NCBI GenBank assembly: GCA_011503125.2
Contig: WWBZ02000062.1
Coordinates: 2,790,001 to 2,854,000, forward strand
Reading direction: 5' to 3'
From: Botryosphaeria dothidea
Lineage: Eukaryota > Ascomycota > Dothideomycetes > Botryosphaeriales > Botryosphaeriaceae
Length of the DNA stretch: 64,000 bases
The position numbers were made by a program, and so were the translations under genes. Below are positions 28,846-39,816 of this stretch, piece after piece (within the stretch, counting starts at the first letter, position 1; every line of letters begins with the position of its first letter). The notes below the pieces were generated by a model. The model saw only the letters and a program-made list of their open reading frames with translations. It did no database searches and was not told the origin of the DNA.

Positions 28846-29323
28846 GCTAAGGCAGGGAATAACTGGTGGCGTTGTGAGTCTGGCTTCTCTGTGTTAGTAT
28901 TGTACAGGATCCATGCTCCTTTATCTATTAATTTTCCTTTTCACCGTGCAGTGACTTCCATTAAAGAGATTCATTAACACGGCTCCCTTCACATTTCTTC
29001 CTAGAAAAATCCCCCACGTATGCATAAAGTGGGTGCATCTCATGACCTAAAGCCCTCCATAGGCCACAGAAAAATTGTAAGCCAAGATAACTTTCCAGAG
29101 TAAATGGTTGGTGAACAATGTGGATCCCAAATCGGCGCGTTAAGGGTTCACTCTGTAAAATTTCCAAACAATGCATTGTTGGCAGAGCTTGCAAGAGTCT
29201 TCAACAATCCAGCATGCACTTGAAAGATTAAAGACCTTCACTTCTTCACAGAGGTTGACCAACTCATCACTCAGTGGATTTCTGCAAGAACCACAGCAGA
29301 CAAGCGCCTTCTCAAGAACCAGA
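28846..29323. other. Intergenic region between small genes
   Basis: 478 bp. A frame in phase with the next gene is open from an ATG at 29171, so the next protein could be 51 residues longer. Nothing else seen. Confidence 0.4.
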
Positions 29324-29641
29324 ATGGCAGGAAACTCTGGAAATTCAGGACCTTCTAGGAGCTCTGGCAATGCAGGAAATCCGAAGAATACCATGAAGTA
29401 TGCTCCGGTGGCCTACAAATCCAATGGTATTGACTACCGTGAGCGCTGGGCGTGCCGTGATGACCCGAGCTGGCGGTATTGGGTTCCTGGAACAAAGCTT
29501 CCAAAACCATCGCAGAGAAGCAACTTCTGTCAGGAGGAAGCTCGTTGGGATTTCTTATACTACAATCCCCAGACCGGTCAGTGCGAACGCCGTAACGACC
29601 CAGACGAGTGGATGGATTATATAAACTGGCCTGAAGACTAG
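29324..29641 (+). CDS. Small orphan protein, 105 aa (or 156 aa from ATG 29171)
   Basis: The chosen ATG gives MAGNSGNSGPSRSSGNAG, a low-complexity Gly/Ser/Asn start, then a compact aromatic-rich region with several Trp and Tyr (RERWACRDDPSWRYWVPG, RWDFLYYNPQTGQCERR) and three cysteines, ending in an acidic tail (DEWMDYINWPED). There is no signal peptide and no recognised family. Tryptophan density and the ordered look of residues 30-105 argue for a real protein. The upstream in-frame ATG at 29171 adds Ser/Gln-rich sequence and cannot be excluded. Confidence 0.5.
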   Translation: MAGNSGNSGPSRSSGNAGNPKNTMKYAPVAYKSNGIDYRERWACRDDPSWRYWVPGTKLPKPSQRSNFCQEEARWDFLYYNPQTGQCERRNDPDEWMDYINWPED

Positions 29642-30640
29642 TCGCACTGATTAGGCCTTGGTAGTCTTTTCATGAATCTTCAGCTTGAATTCTGCTTTCT
29701 TTCGTACTTGCCCTTTGTCTTGACCCTTTCATCCAAGCAACCCCCTCAACAAGGGAGGCTCCTAGTACTCAGGTAGCCTCCCGATGATCACATAGGTCCC
29801 CGACCAATAGAATATAAGCAAATATCCTGCAGAGAAAATATGGGAAACCTTTTGGTGACCAAGACATCATGACTAAGTGACAATCAAACCCTAGAGCTGA
29901 ACACAGAAGAAACATGAAATTTAGGAGATTCAGCAGCGGAAAAGCAGTCAAACGGCCTTCCGAGGATATTTCTGGTGCGGCTGACGAGCTGAGCAGAGGG
30001 AGCAAGCGAAAGAGATGATTTCCTGAGGAATGCTGCGGAAATAGCGACGGTGAAGTCACTAGCAGGCGGAATGTGGAGGCGGGAAGCGGTGTAAGCGAGG
30101 GCGGAGTGCGGGCTCAAGAGGCTCGTCTGAGAAATGCCGCTCAGCACTCAACACCACACTACTGTACCCGACCCTTGCGGAGTTCTTGCCGCATCGCATC
30201 ATCATCATGCACAGCATCCGGGCCCGCTTCTCTAGCGCGACCAGGGGCTGCATCGGGTGAGTGCCGGGACTCGGGCGAGCGCGTATGTGCAGCGGAGGCT
30301 GATGGAAGCGCAGAGACGGCGCGAAAAAGCTCTTCGCCCTCCGCAGCGGTTGTCGGCGCAGGTCGGGGATTCTCGCAGGCGGCGAGGCTGGTTGTGAACT
30401 GGGAGCCCCTTCGGTCGCAGATCCGCCCGCGCGCAGTCTAGCCGGCTTCGGACCGCCGTTGCCGTCAGCCTTATGCGCCTCGACTCGCCGCCGCCTGACG
30501 ATTGCGGAACATAACCGTACCTTGCTGGGTCACGCCCGCCGGTCATATCCTCTTGTCCTCCTTCGCCCTGCTGCCCTCTCAACCCACATCCACCCCGCTT
30601 CCTCCACTCACCCGCTGCGCCTCCACCGCCGTCCGTCGCC
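29642..30640. other. Intergenic region upstream of CDC34
   Basis: About 1 kb. The right third is GC-rich with CT-rich tracts just before the CDC34 start, consistent with promoter and 5' UTR. Frames seen on both strands look random. Confidence 0.45.
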
Positions 30641-31587
30641 ATGGCCGAACGCGTCCTCATGAACGAATACAAGGCTCTCTTGCAGGAGTCTTGGACCAAC
30701 ATCGAGGTGAGCTCGCCCTTATCGCTGCCCTCACCTGCCCGTACCCAGATGCCAGCCGGCTGTACCTGAAATATACACCCGCTGCCTCACAACACCTCAC
30801 CACCACCCTGTCCGCTGCACGCACCAACTCCACCTTACGCCTGCGACTTTGCGCCTGCGACCTCACGTTGACTGGCTGACTGACCCCTTTCGCAGCTCCT
30901 CAACGAGAACATCTTCGAGTGGGATGTCGCTCTCATCGTGCTCAACCCCGACTCCATCTACTATGGCGGGTATTTCAAGGCCAAGATGACCTTCCCCAAG
31001 AACTACCCCTTCAGCCCCCCAGGTCAGTATTCCCGCCCGCTAACCCACCCCGCTCAGCCCCGGGCTGACTCCCTCAAGATTTCAAGTTCATGCGTCCGCT
31101 CTGGCACCCGAACGTGTACCCTGATGGTCGCCTGTGCATCTCCATCCTGCATCCGCCGGGTGAGGACGAGATGTCGGGCGAGCTTGCCTCGGAACGCTGG
31201 TCGCCCGCCCAACGCGTCGAGTCCGTTCTCCTCTCGATTCTGTCACTCCTCGACGACGCAGAGCCCTCCTCTCCCGCCAACGTCGATGCCGGTGTCATGT
31301 TGCGCAAGGATCCGGCCAAGTACAAGGAGCTGGTCAAGCGGGATTTGGACGTTAGCAAGCAGGACATTCCCGAGGGCTACGTCATGCCCACACACGAGGA
31401 TGCCTTCAAGACGAAGAAGAACGATGACATCTACATGGAATGGGAGGACAGCGACGCCGACTCTGACTTTGGCGCTTCCGACTCCGACATGGGCGACTTC
31501 GACGCCGAAGACTTTGATGAGGACGACGAAGATATGGACGAGGACGAATCGGCCAGTGATGACGAAAAGGACAAGAAGAAGGCTTGA
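30641..31587 (+). CDS. CDC34: Ubiquitin-conjugating enzyme E2 Cdc34/Ubc3 type
   Basis: Three exons (30641-30706, 30896-31022, 31079-31587) encode 233 aa. Introns are 189 and 56 nt. The UBC fold carries YPFSPP, HPNVYPDGRLCISILHPP with the catalytic Cys at residue 84, and the acidic-loop insertion after the active site (GEDEMSGELASERWSP) that marks Cdc34/Ube2R and Ube2G E2s. NVDAGVMLRKDP and SKQDIPEGYVMP continue the match. The tail from about residue 185 is extremely acidic (Asp/Glu/Ser), as in Cdc34, where it docks the SCF ligase through Cul1. Role: ubiquitin transfer with SCF ligases, for example onto cell-cycle inhibitors, in nucleus and cytosol. Confidence 0.93.
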
Positions 31588-32241
31588 CGAGGTCTCCGCT
31601 CAGGTCTGGGCATGTAATCGGCCTTTTCCCCTATAAGTTGGGGCTTTCTTTGGTTTTGCATGGCTGCATGGCTTCGGTTTCCCCCCGCATCTTCTCTACA
31701 CGTCTCGGCATCGGCTTATAGGTCGGAAATTTTCTTTAACAATTTGCAGCGAGGCGTTTTTGGGTTCCAAGTCTGGGACAGAGGCATTTGCTCGGCGTCC
31801 AACAGGCTTATAGTGAGTTGAGATTACTTCACATGTTTTTGCATGCTTTGGCTGGGTTGCTTTCGGCATAGCGATAGACGGGATCGGTCACAGATCACAT
31901 GGCAAATTAAGAGCATCTACTTCATACTGCTGTGATATGTTTCATTTACACCAGCCTTGCACCTGCTTAGCCTAGTGGGCGATAAATTCTTCTGGCAATG
32001 GGACTGGATGCTGTCAGCCTTTCTAGCCTTGTCGCTGCATTCATCAGAAATGAGCCTTGCGGGTCCCTTCGAATTCCCAGGCCATGGCCGAGAGCGCACG
32101 CCACAACTTCCTTCTCCTGAGGGCGTTTCGTGAGACTGGTGAGGCGTGCAGGACCTTTCGGGTTGCCCGGACAAGGAGACACAGGCGCTAAGATGCCGAG
32201 CTTCTTTGGAGCACGATTGCGGAAGTTGGAGGGCGCTTGGC
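31588..32241. other. Intergenic region between convergent CDC34 and SWI5
   Basis: 654 bp of 3' flanks. A minus-strand frame of 115 codons overlapping the end of SWI5 shows no family signal. Nothing else seen. Confidence 0.45.
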
Positions 32242-32790
32242 TCAGTCTTTGGCGGAAATGTCAAACTCCTCCTGGACTTCCTTGATCCTCACGCCCCTTG
32301 ACTCGGCGATGATGCCCATCAGGCCCTGGCCAATGTCGCGCATCTCGTTGTACTGATTCAGACGGCGGATGCGCTCCTGAGTGACGGCTTTGGCGGCGTG
32401 CAGAACGGCGTCCTTTTCAGGAACCGCGGAGGCAGCCTCAGCGCTGGCGCTGCTGCTGGTAGCCGTGGCATTGGCGTGACGCGGAAGCATTTCGGCCACA
32501 GAGGGGAGGGCCGCGAATTCTTTGAGGACGCTGGTCCGCCGCGCGGTCAGGTCGGCGAGCGTGGCCTCCAGAGCGGCCGTGCGTGCTTGCGCGTTCCGCT
32601 GGGGAAAAAGTAGGTCAGTTTATGCAGATGGGCGTGCCAATAGGAGGGAGGGTAAAAGTATAAATAGGCGTGCATGGCGTACCAGGCGCGTGTCCCCGTG
32701 CGGGTGCATTTCTCCTTCATTCCCCGGCGACTCTTCCGGCTCCACAGACGGGCGCTGATCATGATGGGCTTGCCCTTTTGCTGCGTCCAT
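32242..32790 (-). CDS. SWI5: DNA recombination protein Swi5 (Sae3 family)
   Basis: Exon 1 is 32790-32683 (MDAAKGQAHHD), the intron 32682-32599 (84 nt, GTACGC) and exon 2 32598-32242, giving 154 aa. The N terminus is disordered. Residues 37-75 form a coiled coil (ALEATLADLTARRTSVLKE). The C-terminal signature ERIRRLNQYNEMRDIGQGL followed by AESRGVRIKEVQEEF is the conserved Swi5 helix pair. The family's size is usually about 85-200 aa. Swi5 with Sfr1 (or Sae3 with Mei5) stabilises Rad51/Dmc1 filaments in homologous recombination in the nucleus. The frame upstream of the chosen ATG is open to 32970, but the extension looks non-coding. Confidence 0.88.
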
Positions 32791-33161
32791 TGTGGGTTTG
32801 GGGGCGTTGCTGTGCGCGAGCGATCGAGTGCGCGTGGGGACCGTGCCGCGGGCGATGGACGCTTTAGGCAGGCTATGATGCAGCTGCGACCGGGGGGCGT
32901 GGGGCTGACTAAGGCTGCCTTGCGCGTTGGCTGCGTGTGCGACTGCCCGCCGCATCCCGGCGCGCTCCACCGCGAGAGTCCTTCTCTCTCTTCCTACGGG
33001 ATCTTCGACTTCTCCGTGCCTCTCATTGTAAACACCGCCTCCTCATTCGAGAGTCGCCCGACCCACCGTCCCAACCCGGCTGACCGTCGACTGCTGCTGC
33101 ACCATCCGTCGCGGACCGCCAGTCTGTCTTGTTTCATCCCCGTCGCAACAGCCCGGCTATC
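32791..33161. promoter_or_regulatory. Divergent promoter region of SWI5 and YTP1
   Basis: 371 bp between the two start codons. The right half has CT-rich tracts. No specific binding site recognised. Confidence 0.45.
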
Positions 33162-34854
33162 ATGACGACTGCCTATAAGCCGGCGCGCGCCGCCGGCCTG
33201 GCAATTCTCTGCCTTGCTGCCACCGCAAGCGCTCACGAACACCACATGGACGACATTCCCGAGGGACAGTACGTCTCGTCCGATCCCATAGTGCGTATTC
33301 GCCGATCCACCACCGACGGATGCCACGGACTCGCCTGCTGACGCTTCTGCTAGGACGCCGTATTATGGATTCACATCTTGCTCCAATCGCTAGCTTGGGG
33401 TGTTTTGTATCCAGTTGGCATGGTTTTGGGCGTGCGTTCACTTCCATATATTTTCCCATTGCCATCATGCAGCCACTCACGCGCCCCGTAGATAACACGC
33501 TCGCGATGGCACGTACCAATCCAATCCGTTGCGACCGTCATGGCAATTCTCGGATACATGCTCGGACACAGGCATAAGGGCCGACAATTCGCCCCAGGTG
33601 TCCACGGCACTTTCGCCCCGTGGTTGATGTGGCTGGTCTTCCTCCAGGTCATTTTCGGCGTTTATCTCAAGTTTCACCTCGAGAGGGGCTTCCACGGCAA
33701 GATCAGGAGATACGTCGTCATCGGCCATGGCGTTGTGGGCAAGATGATTCCTATCGCCGCCTGGACTCAGATGCTCTTTGGAGGTATCACTGCGCTCGGA
33801 TTCTGTCGTGATGACCACCTCGGCCAGTGTCTGGCGCACTTTATCATGGGCAGCGCCTTCATCGCCTACGGTATCATTATGACCATCCTGCTCTTGGTCG
33901 GACAGTTGTGGTTGAAGCGTTCAGGCCGGAGCCAGGAATTCTTTGACTCGTGTGTGATTGCGGCCTGGGGATGCGTCAACACTTTCACCGAGCACCGCTG
34001 GGGAGGCCCCTGGGTCCACAACGACCTGCAGCACACTTCCATGGGAATCGTATGGTGGTGCGCCGGTCTTGTCGGCATCTGGCTGAGCAGGAGCAGGGAC
34101 GGCAGGCCCAAGAGGAACTTAATTCCCGGCATTGTAATCCTCCTCACTGGCTTCGCCATGTCCGCTCACCCGCAGTCCCTGCCTCTTTCCACCATGGTTC
34201 ACACTGTGTTTGGCTACACGCTTATGGCTGCTGGTGTTACGCGCATCATCGAAATCGCCTTCGTACTCAAAGACAAGAACACGGTGTCCGACGACGCCAC
34301 TGAGATCAGCAGTTGGCAGCATCTCCCTCCTTTCGTACGTGCTCTTCGTGGAAACACTTTGCCGATTATGAAGCTAATTTGCACAGCTCCTCTACGCTTC
34401 CGGCTTCCTTTTCATGGGTGCCACCGAAGAGCAAATGGCCCTTCTTTCCGATGCCCATGTCACCCACGTCTCCTACGTCCTCATCCTCTACAGCATCGCA
34501 TTCCTTCTCTACCTCTGTATGTTAACCCCTTTGTAAACTCATATATCTGAAACCGCCACTAATATGGACCCACCTGTAGTCGTTAATATGCTTCTCCACA
34601 TGTACGCCACCTGGGCCTGGCCCGAATCCACCAAACCTGATCCGGAGACCGGCCGCCTGAACGGCCACATTAACGGCCATGCGAGACGTCCTGTTCATGC
34701 CCACTCGAGGAGCGTCGAGCAGAGATTGAGGGATGCGGAGGAGTTTGAGCTAGAGGGCTTGATCAGCGATGATGAGGATGCGGCAAGGTTGGATGGGAAC
34801 ACTGATGCGGAGCCGGACAGCCCGAGGCACAAGGAAGCTAGGGGAACGATTTGA
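33162..34854 (+). CDS. YTP1: Ytp1-like integral membrane protein
   Basis: Five exons: 33162-33290, 33354-33431, 33492-34334, 34387-34516, 34580-34854. They encode 484 aa with introns of 52-63 nt. The protein starts with a signal peptide (AILCLAATASAHEHH), then a cytochrome-b561-like helix bundle: DAVLWIHILLQSLAWGVLYP, RWHVPIQS, HGTFAPWLMWLVFLQVIFG and HGVVGKMIPIAAWTQMLFG. The C-terminal Ytp1 half follows: SCVIAAWGCVNTFTEHRWG, HTSMGIVWWCAGLVGIWL and GYTLMAAGVTRIIEIAFVL. The histidines in the first half could bind haem, as in b561 relatives. The tail (from about residue 400) is charged and cytosolic. Yeast Ytp1 function is poorly known; a transmembrane redox role is inference. Confidence 0.88.
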
Positions 34855-36307
34855 GAGGGTTAAGTTGTTGTGAGAGGTGAGGAGAATTGAGCGGTTGGGA
34901 GGGTCATCTTGGATCGTCTTCTTTTCTTACGCGAGATCATTGGTTCGGGTCATTTTTGGAGTTACGTTTCCTCTTGCATGGCGGACAGAAACTGTGTTGT
35001 CTTTTCTGTCAGGAGTTGGATATCACTATTGCGGTTACACCCCATTTTGCTTGGCCTGATGTTTTGGAGGCACGACGCTTGCAGGAAGAGGTGGAAGGGA
35101 ACGAGCGCATTGGCGGATGAGGTTTGCCAGACCGGAGTTGACAGAGTCATTGCATGGAAGTGGAGATAATGAGATATGGTCTTTGGACACTTCAACTTGT
35201 CCTGATGCTGTTGAATGGGGCACTGTGCTTTGTGGAAAGAGAGGAAGCGAGACCCGGCTATGAGCGTTCATTCTCAGGAGGGATAAATCGGAAGGAAGAC
35301 TTAAATTTTTGACGCAGAGCCAGATTTGTGTTGGCAGAATGCGTGGAGGTCATGCATATCAACGGAGGTCGGCAGAGCACGTTGTAATGCAGAGCTTATT
35401 TGAACCCGGCCTCTTTCCTCCCAGATTGCCCTGGAGTTCATAACCCATCCTCCAGGATGAGCTTTTGGGCGAGATTAAGGATAAGATCAAAGCTCGAAGC
35501 AGTAGGAAGGTTATTAATGGCGTCGACTTTGAAAGCAAGCAAGCATTTGACATGCTCCTGCCGGACGAAAAGATGTGAGGAATTGAAGCTTTCATCAGTA
35601 TGTGGGTGTTGAGAGAGAGATCGATGACGTCTGCGCCCTGATGACTGCTTTGGCTGCCCCCATATATTGGAAATGACTACTCGCCTAAGTGTCTCTTCTT
35701 CCACGGGGCTACATTACATGACGAATATAGATATCTACGCCACCGTCTACGCAGAGCAAGAGTCCAGGAGCAAATAAAGGCTGCAAGCGGTGACAGTTAC
35801 AAGTACCCACCCCTAATATAGTCAGTAGGTGGCAGTGCTCACACGAACCGGGACTGACTCCGTTCGTGAATGCTTGCAGCTCTATGGTAATGTTTTGGAG
35901 CGTGAGGGTTGCACCGAAAGCGTATCATTCCTCTTCCCCGCCCACCACCCCAACCCAACACTTCAACAATGCAATACCATACTACATCGTAGAACTCTAC
36001 CTCGCCGTACAGAAAATCTGTCAGGGCTAGAGAGAAACGTCCTTTGTGAAGACCGCAAACATGGCCGAGATCCGTATGGCGCTAGTCCCGAAAAGGAAAT
36101 ATAAGATCACAAATTTTCATCTTGGCCCCCTGGCAACATACGATTTTCCACTGCCTTCAAATTACGGGACCGACGCCTTCTGAAATGGTTGAATGGTTGT
36201 ACCACTGTAGAGCGCATTCTGATGATTGATACTCAAAACATTAGCATTTTCGGCTAACCGCCCTCCATCAACACCTCGTAGGAAGTCAACGACTTCCTAC
36301 CAGCGTC
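34855..36307. other. Gene-poor region, no gene recognised
   Basis: About 1.45 kb after YTP1. Only short frames without family signals were seen on either strand. Confidence 0.45.
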
Positions 36308-36373
36308 GCCCGGCTAGCTCAATCGGTAGAGCGTGAGACTCTTAATCTCAAGGCTGCGGGTTCGCGTTGGGCT
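36308..36373 (+). pseudogene. tRNA-Lys(CTT) lacking the 3' half of the T arm
   Basis: The 7-bp acceptor stem is intact (GCCCGGC with GTTGGGC, including two G-T pairs). D arm GCTC/GAGC, anticodon stem TGAGA/TCTCA and loop CTCTTAA with anticodon CTT (36341-36343) are also intact. After the variable region the T-stem strand GCGGG and TTCG are followed directly by the 3' acceptor strand. The second T-stem strand and part of the loop (about 7 nt) are absent. A T-run follows at about 36391-36395, as a Pol III terminator. The product would lack a normal T arm, so I call a pseudogene. It could instead be an assembly deletion. Confidence 0.75.
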
Positions 36374-37717
36374 CAATTCCCGACTATCATCTTTTTGCGT
36401 TTTGTTGGAGGTGAAAAGTTTTGTTTGCGGATTCACACGAGGGCGCGGACGCCTTTTAACATATGGGCGGAGCTTCGGCGCCATCGGACGGACCTCGGAA
36501 GCCAAGGGAGACTAGATTCGCCCGTGGTTCTAGGATGGAAAGCGGTGTGGGGATGGGGCTGGAGTTGAGACAGGGTCGGAATTTCACTGATGGTTTGTGC
36601 AAATGTTTTTCGTTTTGTAGCAGCGCACTTTAGCCATTAGGAACAACGCTGGACGTGTTTTGAACAGTACCGAACCATCTTTCATGATGCCCTTCTGCAG
36701 TGAGTCCCAAAAATCACGAGGCGACACTTCGCTTAAAATCGCTCGTTCATCGCAATCTCGAAGCCGGTAGAAGCTCGGAAGCTCGCTGTAAGCTTAAGTT
36801 GCCGATCGGAATGCTTGACCATGGCTATGCATGTTCCAAACCTCCTGAATCAACTACAACCCCTTGACTCGCAAGGGATCATCATCACCTTCGGCATTCG
36901 GACAAGCCGTTCTCCGGAGTTCTGGTGCAGGTACTTTTTGCCGAAAGCTCGCCAAGCTCGTGTACGATACGGACTGTGATGGGGCGGAATGGGGCGGAGA
37001 TGCAGCTGTAGTCAGGTGTTGGATGGCCTTAAAGAACGGACCTACTTTTTCAACGACTACACTCCATCAGTCACCATGATGGCACAGTTGCACAAGCGAA
37101 TCCGAAGCGGAAGCACCGGGTTTTCTAACCAAGTCATTAGATGCCGCGTTAGCTCTACGAGAACTTGTTGGAACAAGGGCAAGTTCGAACTTCACGGCCA
37201 CAACACAATGTTCATGCCAAAGAAAGAACTGACTTGGATGGTACCTTTGGGTTCTGCTCCCCGAAAACCATCGGCAATATTAACATAGCATAGCACCGGA
37301 CGGAAATGGACGCTAAATCCATACCTGTTCCTGAAACAACGCCGACGCGCATCAGAGATTCCGCCGCGCCAAGCAGCTACATGTGGCGATGATAGGCCAT
37401 ATTTCGAATTTGCCTTCCTAACTAGGCACTGGTGCATCGGCTACTCCAATCGCTTCTCCGGGGTGCCACAGCGCGTAGTCCGCAACACGTGGGTAGCGGC
37501 ATCGGCCAGGAGTCATTGAAATAGGGAAACTCGACTTTCTACCCACCCTCTCTTCTCAACTTGGCAACTTGAATCGCCAACTTTTGGAAGGCCTTGTTTG
37601 CAATCCCTCTCGCGGCAGCTTTACCAAGCAAGGCCTAATATAAAGCTCGTTAGGCGCTCTTCTTTCCCGGAATCTGTGGTCAAACTTTATCTCCACGTTC
37701 AACATACGCAGTTAGCC
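36374..37717. other. Gene-poor region upstream of the NLP gene
   Basis: About 1.3 kb with no supported gene. The final 200 bp should contain the NLP promoter; no clear core element was seen. Confidence 0.45.
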
Positions 37718-38568
37718 ATGGTTCTCTCCGTTCGCCAGGGACTCGTCTACCTCCTCGCAGGTGCTAGCTGCGTCAGCGCCGCGGCGATTCAACGTCGCGA
37801 CGAAATCGCCCATGACTCCGTTGTTGGCTTTCCGGAAACGGTCCCGTCGGACGTTGGTGCTGTCTATCAAAAGTTCAAGCCCTACTTGAAGGTAGATTCC
37901 GGTTGCGTCCCTTTCCCCGCTGTGGATGCTTCGGGTAATACAAAGTAAGTTGTGATTTTCTCCAACACATGCTGCATCGCAGGCCCATATTAGGCTTCAA
38001 GGTGCACTACTCCTGTGCAACAAGTATTTCCAGCTGTCGAGGGCGCCAAATATAGATGAGAACTTCCGCTAATACCAATTTCAGCGCCGGCCTCAACCCC
38101 ACCGGAGAGCCGAATGGTGGCTGCTCCAGCAGCCCCGGCCAGGTCTATGTCCGTGGTGCTCAGTCCGGCTCCAGCTACGCGGTCATGTATTCGTGGTACT
38201 TCCCCAAGGATTCTCCTGGATCCGGCCTCGGCCACCGCCACGACTGGGAAGGCGTCGTCGTCTGGCTGAGCGAAGCATCGACCTCGGCAGAAATTCTTGG
38301 TGTTGCTGCCTCCGGCCACGGCGAGTACGAAACCAACACGAGCCCGAGCTTCAGCGGAACCAGACCCCTGATCAGGTACTACAACATCTTCCCGGTAAAC
38401 CACCAGATGGGCTTCACGAGCACGCAGGGCGGCGACCAGCCTCTGATTGCCTGGGAGAGCTTGCCTCAAGCCGCGCAGGATGCATTGCAGAACACGGACT
38501 TCGGTGATGCGAATGTGCCCTTCAAGGATGGGAACTTCGAGGACAACTTGGGCAAGGCTGCGTTGTGA
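37718..38568 (+). CDS. Necrosis-inducing NPP1/NEP1-like secreted protein (NLP)
   Basis: Two exons (37718-37944, 38085-38568; intron 140 nt, GTAAGT) encode 236 aa. A signal peptide covers about residues 1-20 (LLAGASCVSAAA). The NPP1 domain follows with the diagnostic heptapeptide GHRHDWE. Two conserved cysteines (in SGCVPFP and NGGCSSS) place it in the type 1 class. The length is normal for the family and no break is visible. NLPs are secreted apoplastic proteins. Many members bind plant sphingolipid head groups and damage eudicot membranes, and others are non-toxic. Which kind this is cannot be told from sequence. It sits alone in a gene-poor stretch between a deleted tRNA and an orphan gene. 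Confidence 0.95.
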
Positions 38569-39816
38569 GGGGGATGGGGTCTGTGGAGGGAAAGACGGTG
38601 AGCGGTAGCCGGAACGGTGGAGTCCAGGGGTCATGATATCCTGTTTCAACAATGAATTGGTTCTTTCAGTGCAATAATCCAACTTCCCAATTAGAATACG
38701 AGGTGCAAGCGTTGAAAGTTGCCGAGACTTCTTTGAGCTGGTAAGTCATTGCTCTTCTCGAGATATTTTGAACGCACTGACACCGGCAAAGACTTTCCGT
38801 TTTCGGAACTCGACCCAGCGATAGGGGCAATACGAACGGGCAAAACTTACTGCATGTGATATTGGAGGCTGTATCAGGACTATCCAAGCAACAATCAGCA
38901 GTACCCAAATTCGACTCGTGGTAAGAAGCTTTTTTTTCCTTTCGAGGTTGCGACCGCTACCGGCGCTTCTCCAGCACGCGTCATCATGGCGGTTCGTCTG
39001 GCTATCCGGCAACATCGGCAGAAACGGTCCGCTTGTCCATGGAAACCCGGCTCTTGGTGCCATACATCTTCACCTTCTGCGATGTCGCCTTCGGGTCTCG
39101 GATGAGCCACTGAGGATCGTCCAGACCTATTTTCCGAGCTGTTTCCACATGGCAGACGCAAACGAAACACATCCTCTGCCCTACAGCAGCACGGAGCAAG
39201 GCCACAGGACAAGTAACCGCACATCTCTCGTTGCGCTATTGGCACATGGGCCTACATTTACCCATTTGAGGATTGCCATTGGTTCAAAGTGCTGCCAGAA
39301 GCCCTTTTACTGGCGGATCATGGTCAGTGCAACGCCTTACGGTGCCGCATTTCCGGGGATGCGCTGTACGTGCAGGTCACGGAACCGAACACCGTCTTTC
39401 GGTCTGGCCAAGGGGCGCTATGTCATAAAGATCTGTCTAGTGCCTTCCCTGGTATTTTTTGTTTCTTCTGTGGCGGCTTTGGCAGTTTCTCGACGTGAAC
39501 TCATGGATGACGGTCCATACTATGTGCTCGGCAACGGGGATGCAGGGATGCCAGTTCAACTTGATGGTAAGTCCCAGACTGTTGAGGAGACGTCGGTAGA
39601 TTGTCTTTTCGAGACTTTTTTGTTGATGTCCGGCAGACTAGCCGCCGTTCCTTCCAGCCCTCCAAAAGTGCATCCACTCCAGATGGACCGTGCCACGAAC
39701 AGCGAGAATACTCTTTGCTCTCCTTCTCATACACCAAGCTACACAAATGTAGCGGGTCGAAGCCACCCCGGAATCTAGAACGGCCCAAACCGACTCTCAG
39801 AGCAAAGGTGAAGTCA
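38569..39816. other. Region downstream of the NLP gene, uncertain coding content
   Basis: 1.25 kb. A plus-strand frame (38918-39778) is open for 286 codons and includes a hydrophobic piece near 39430-39490 (CLVPSLVFFVSSVAALAV), but it has no recognisable family and no good splice link to the next gene. I leave it uncalled. Confidence 0.35.

Noticed and set aside
38918..39778. 286-codon plus-strand frame after the NLP gene
   Set aside because: No family, mixed composition, and no splice pair links it in phase to the downstream gene; possibly chance, so only mentioned in the region note.
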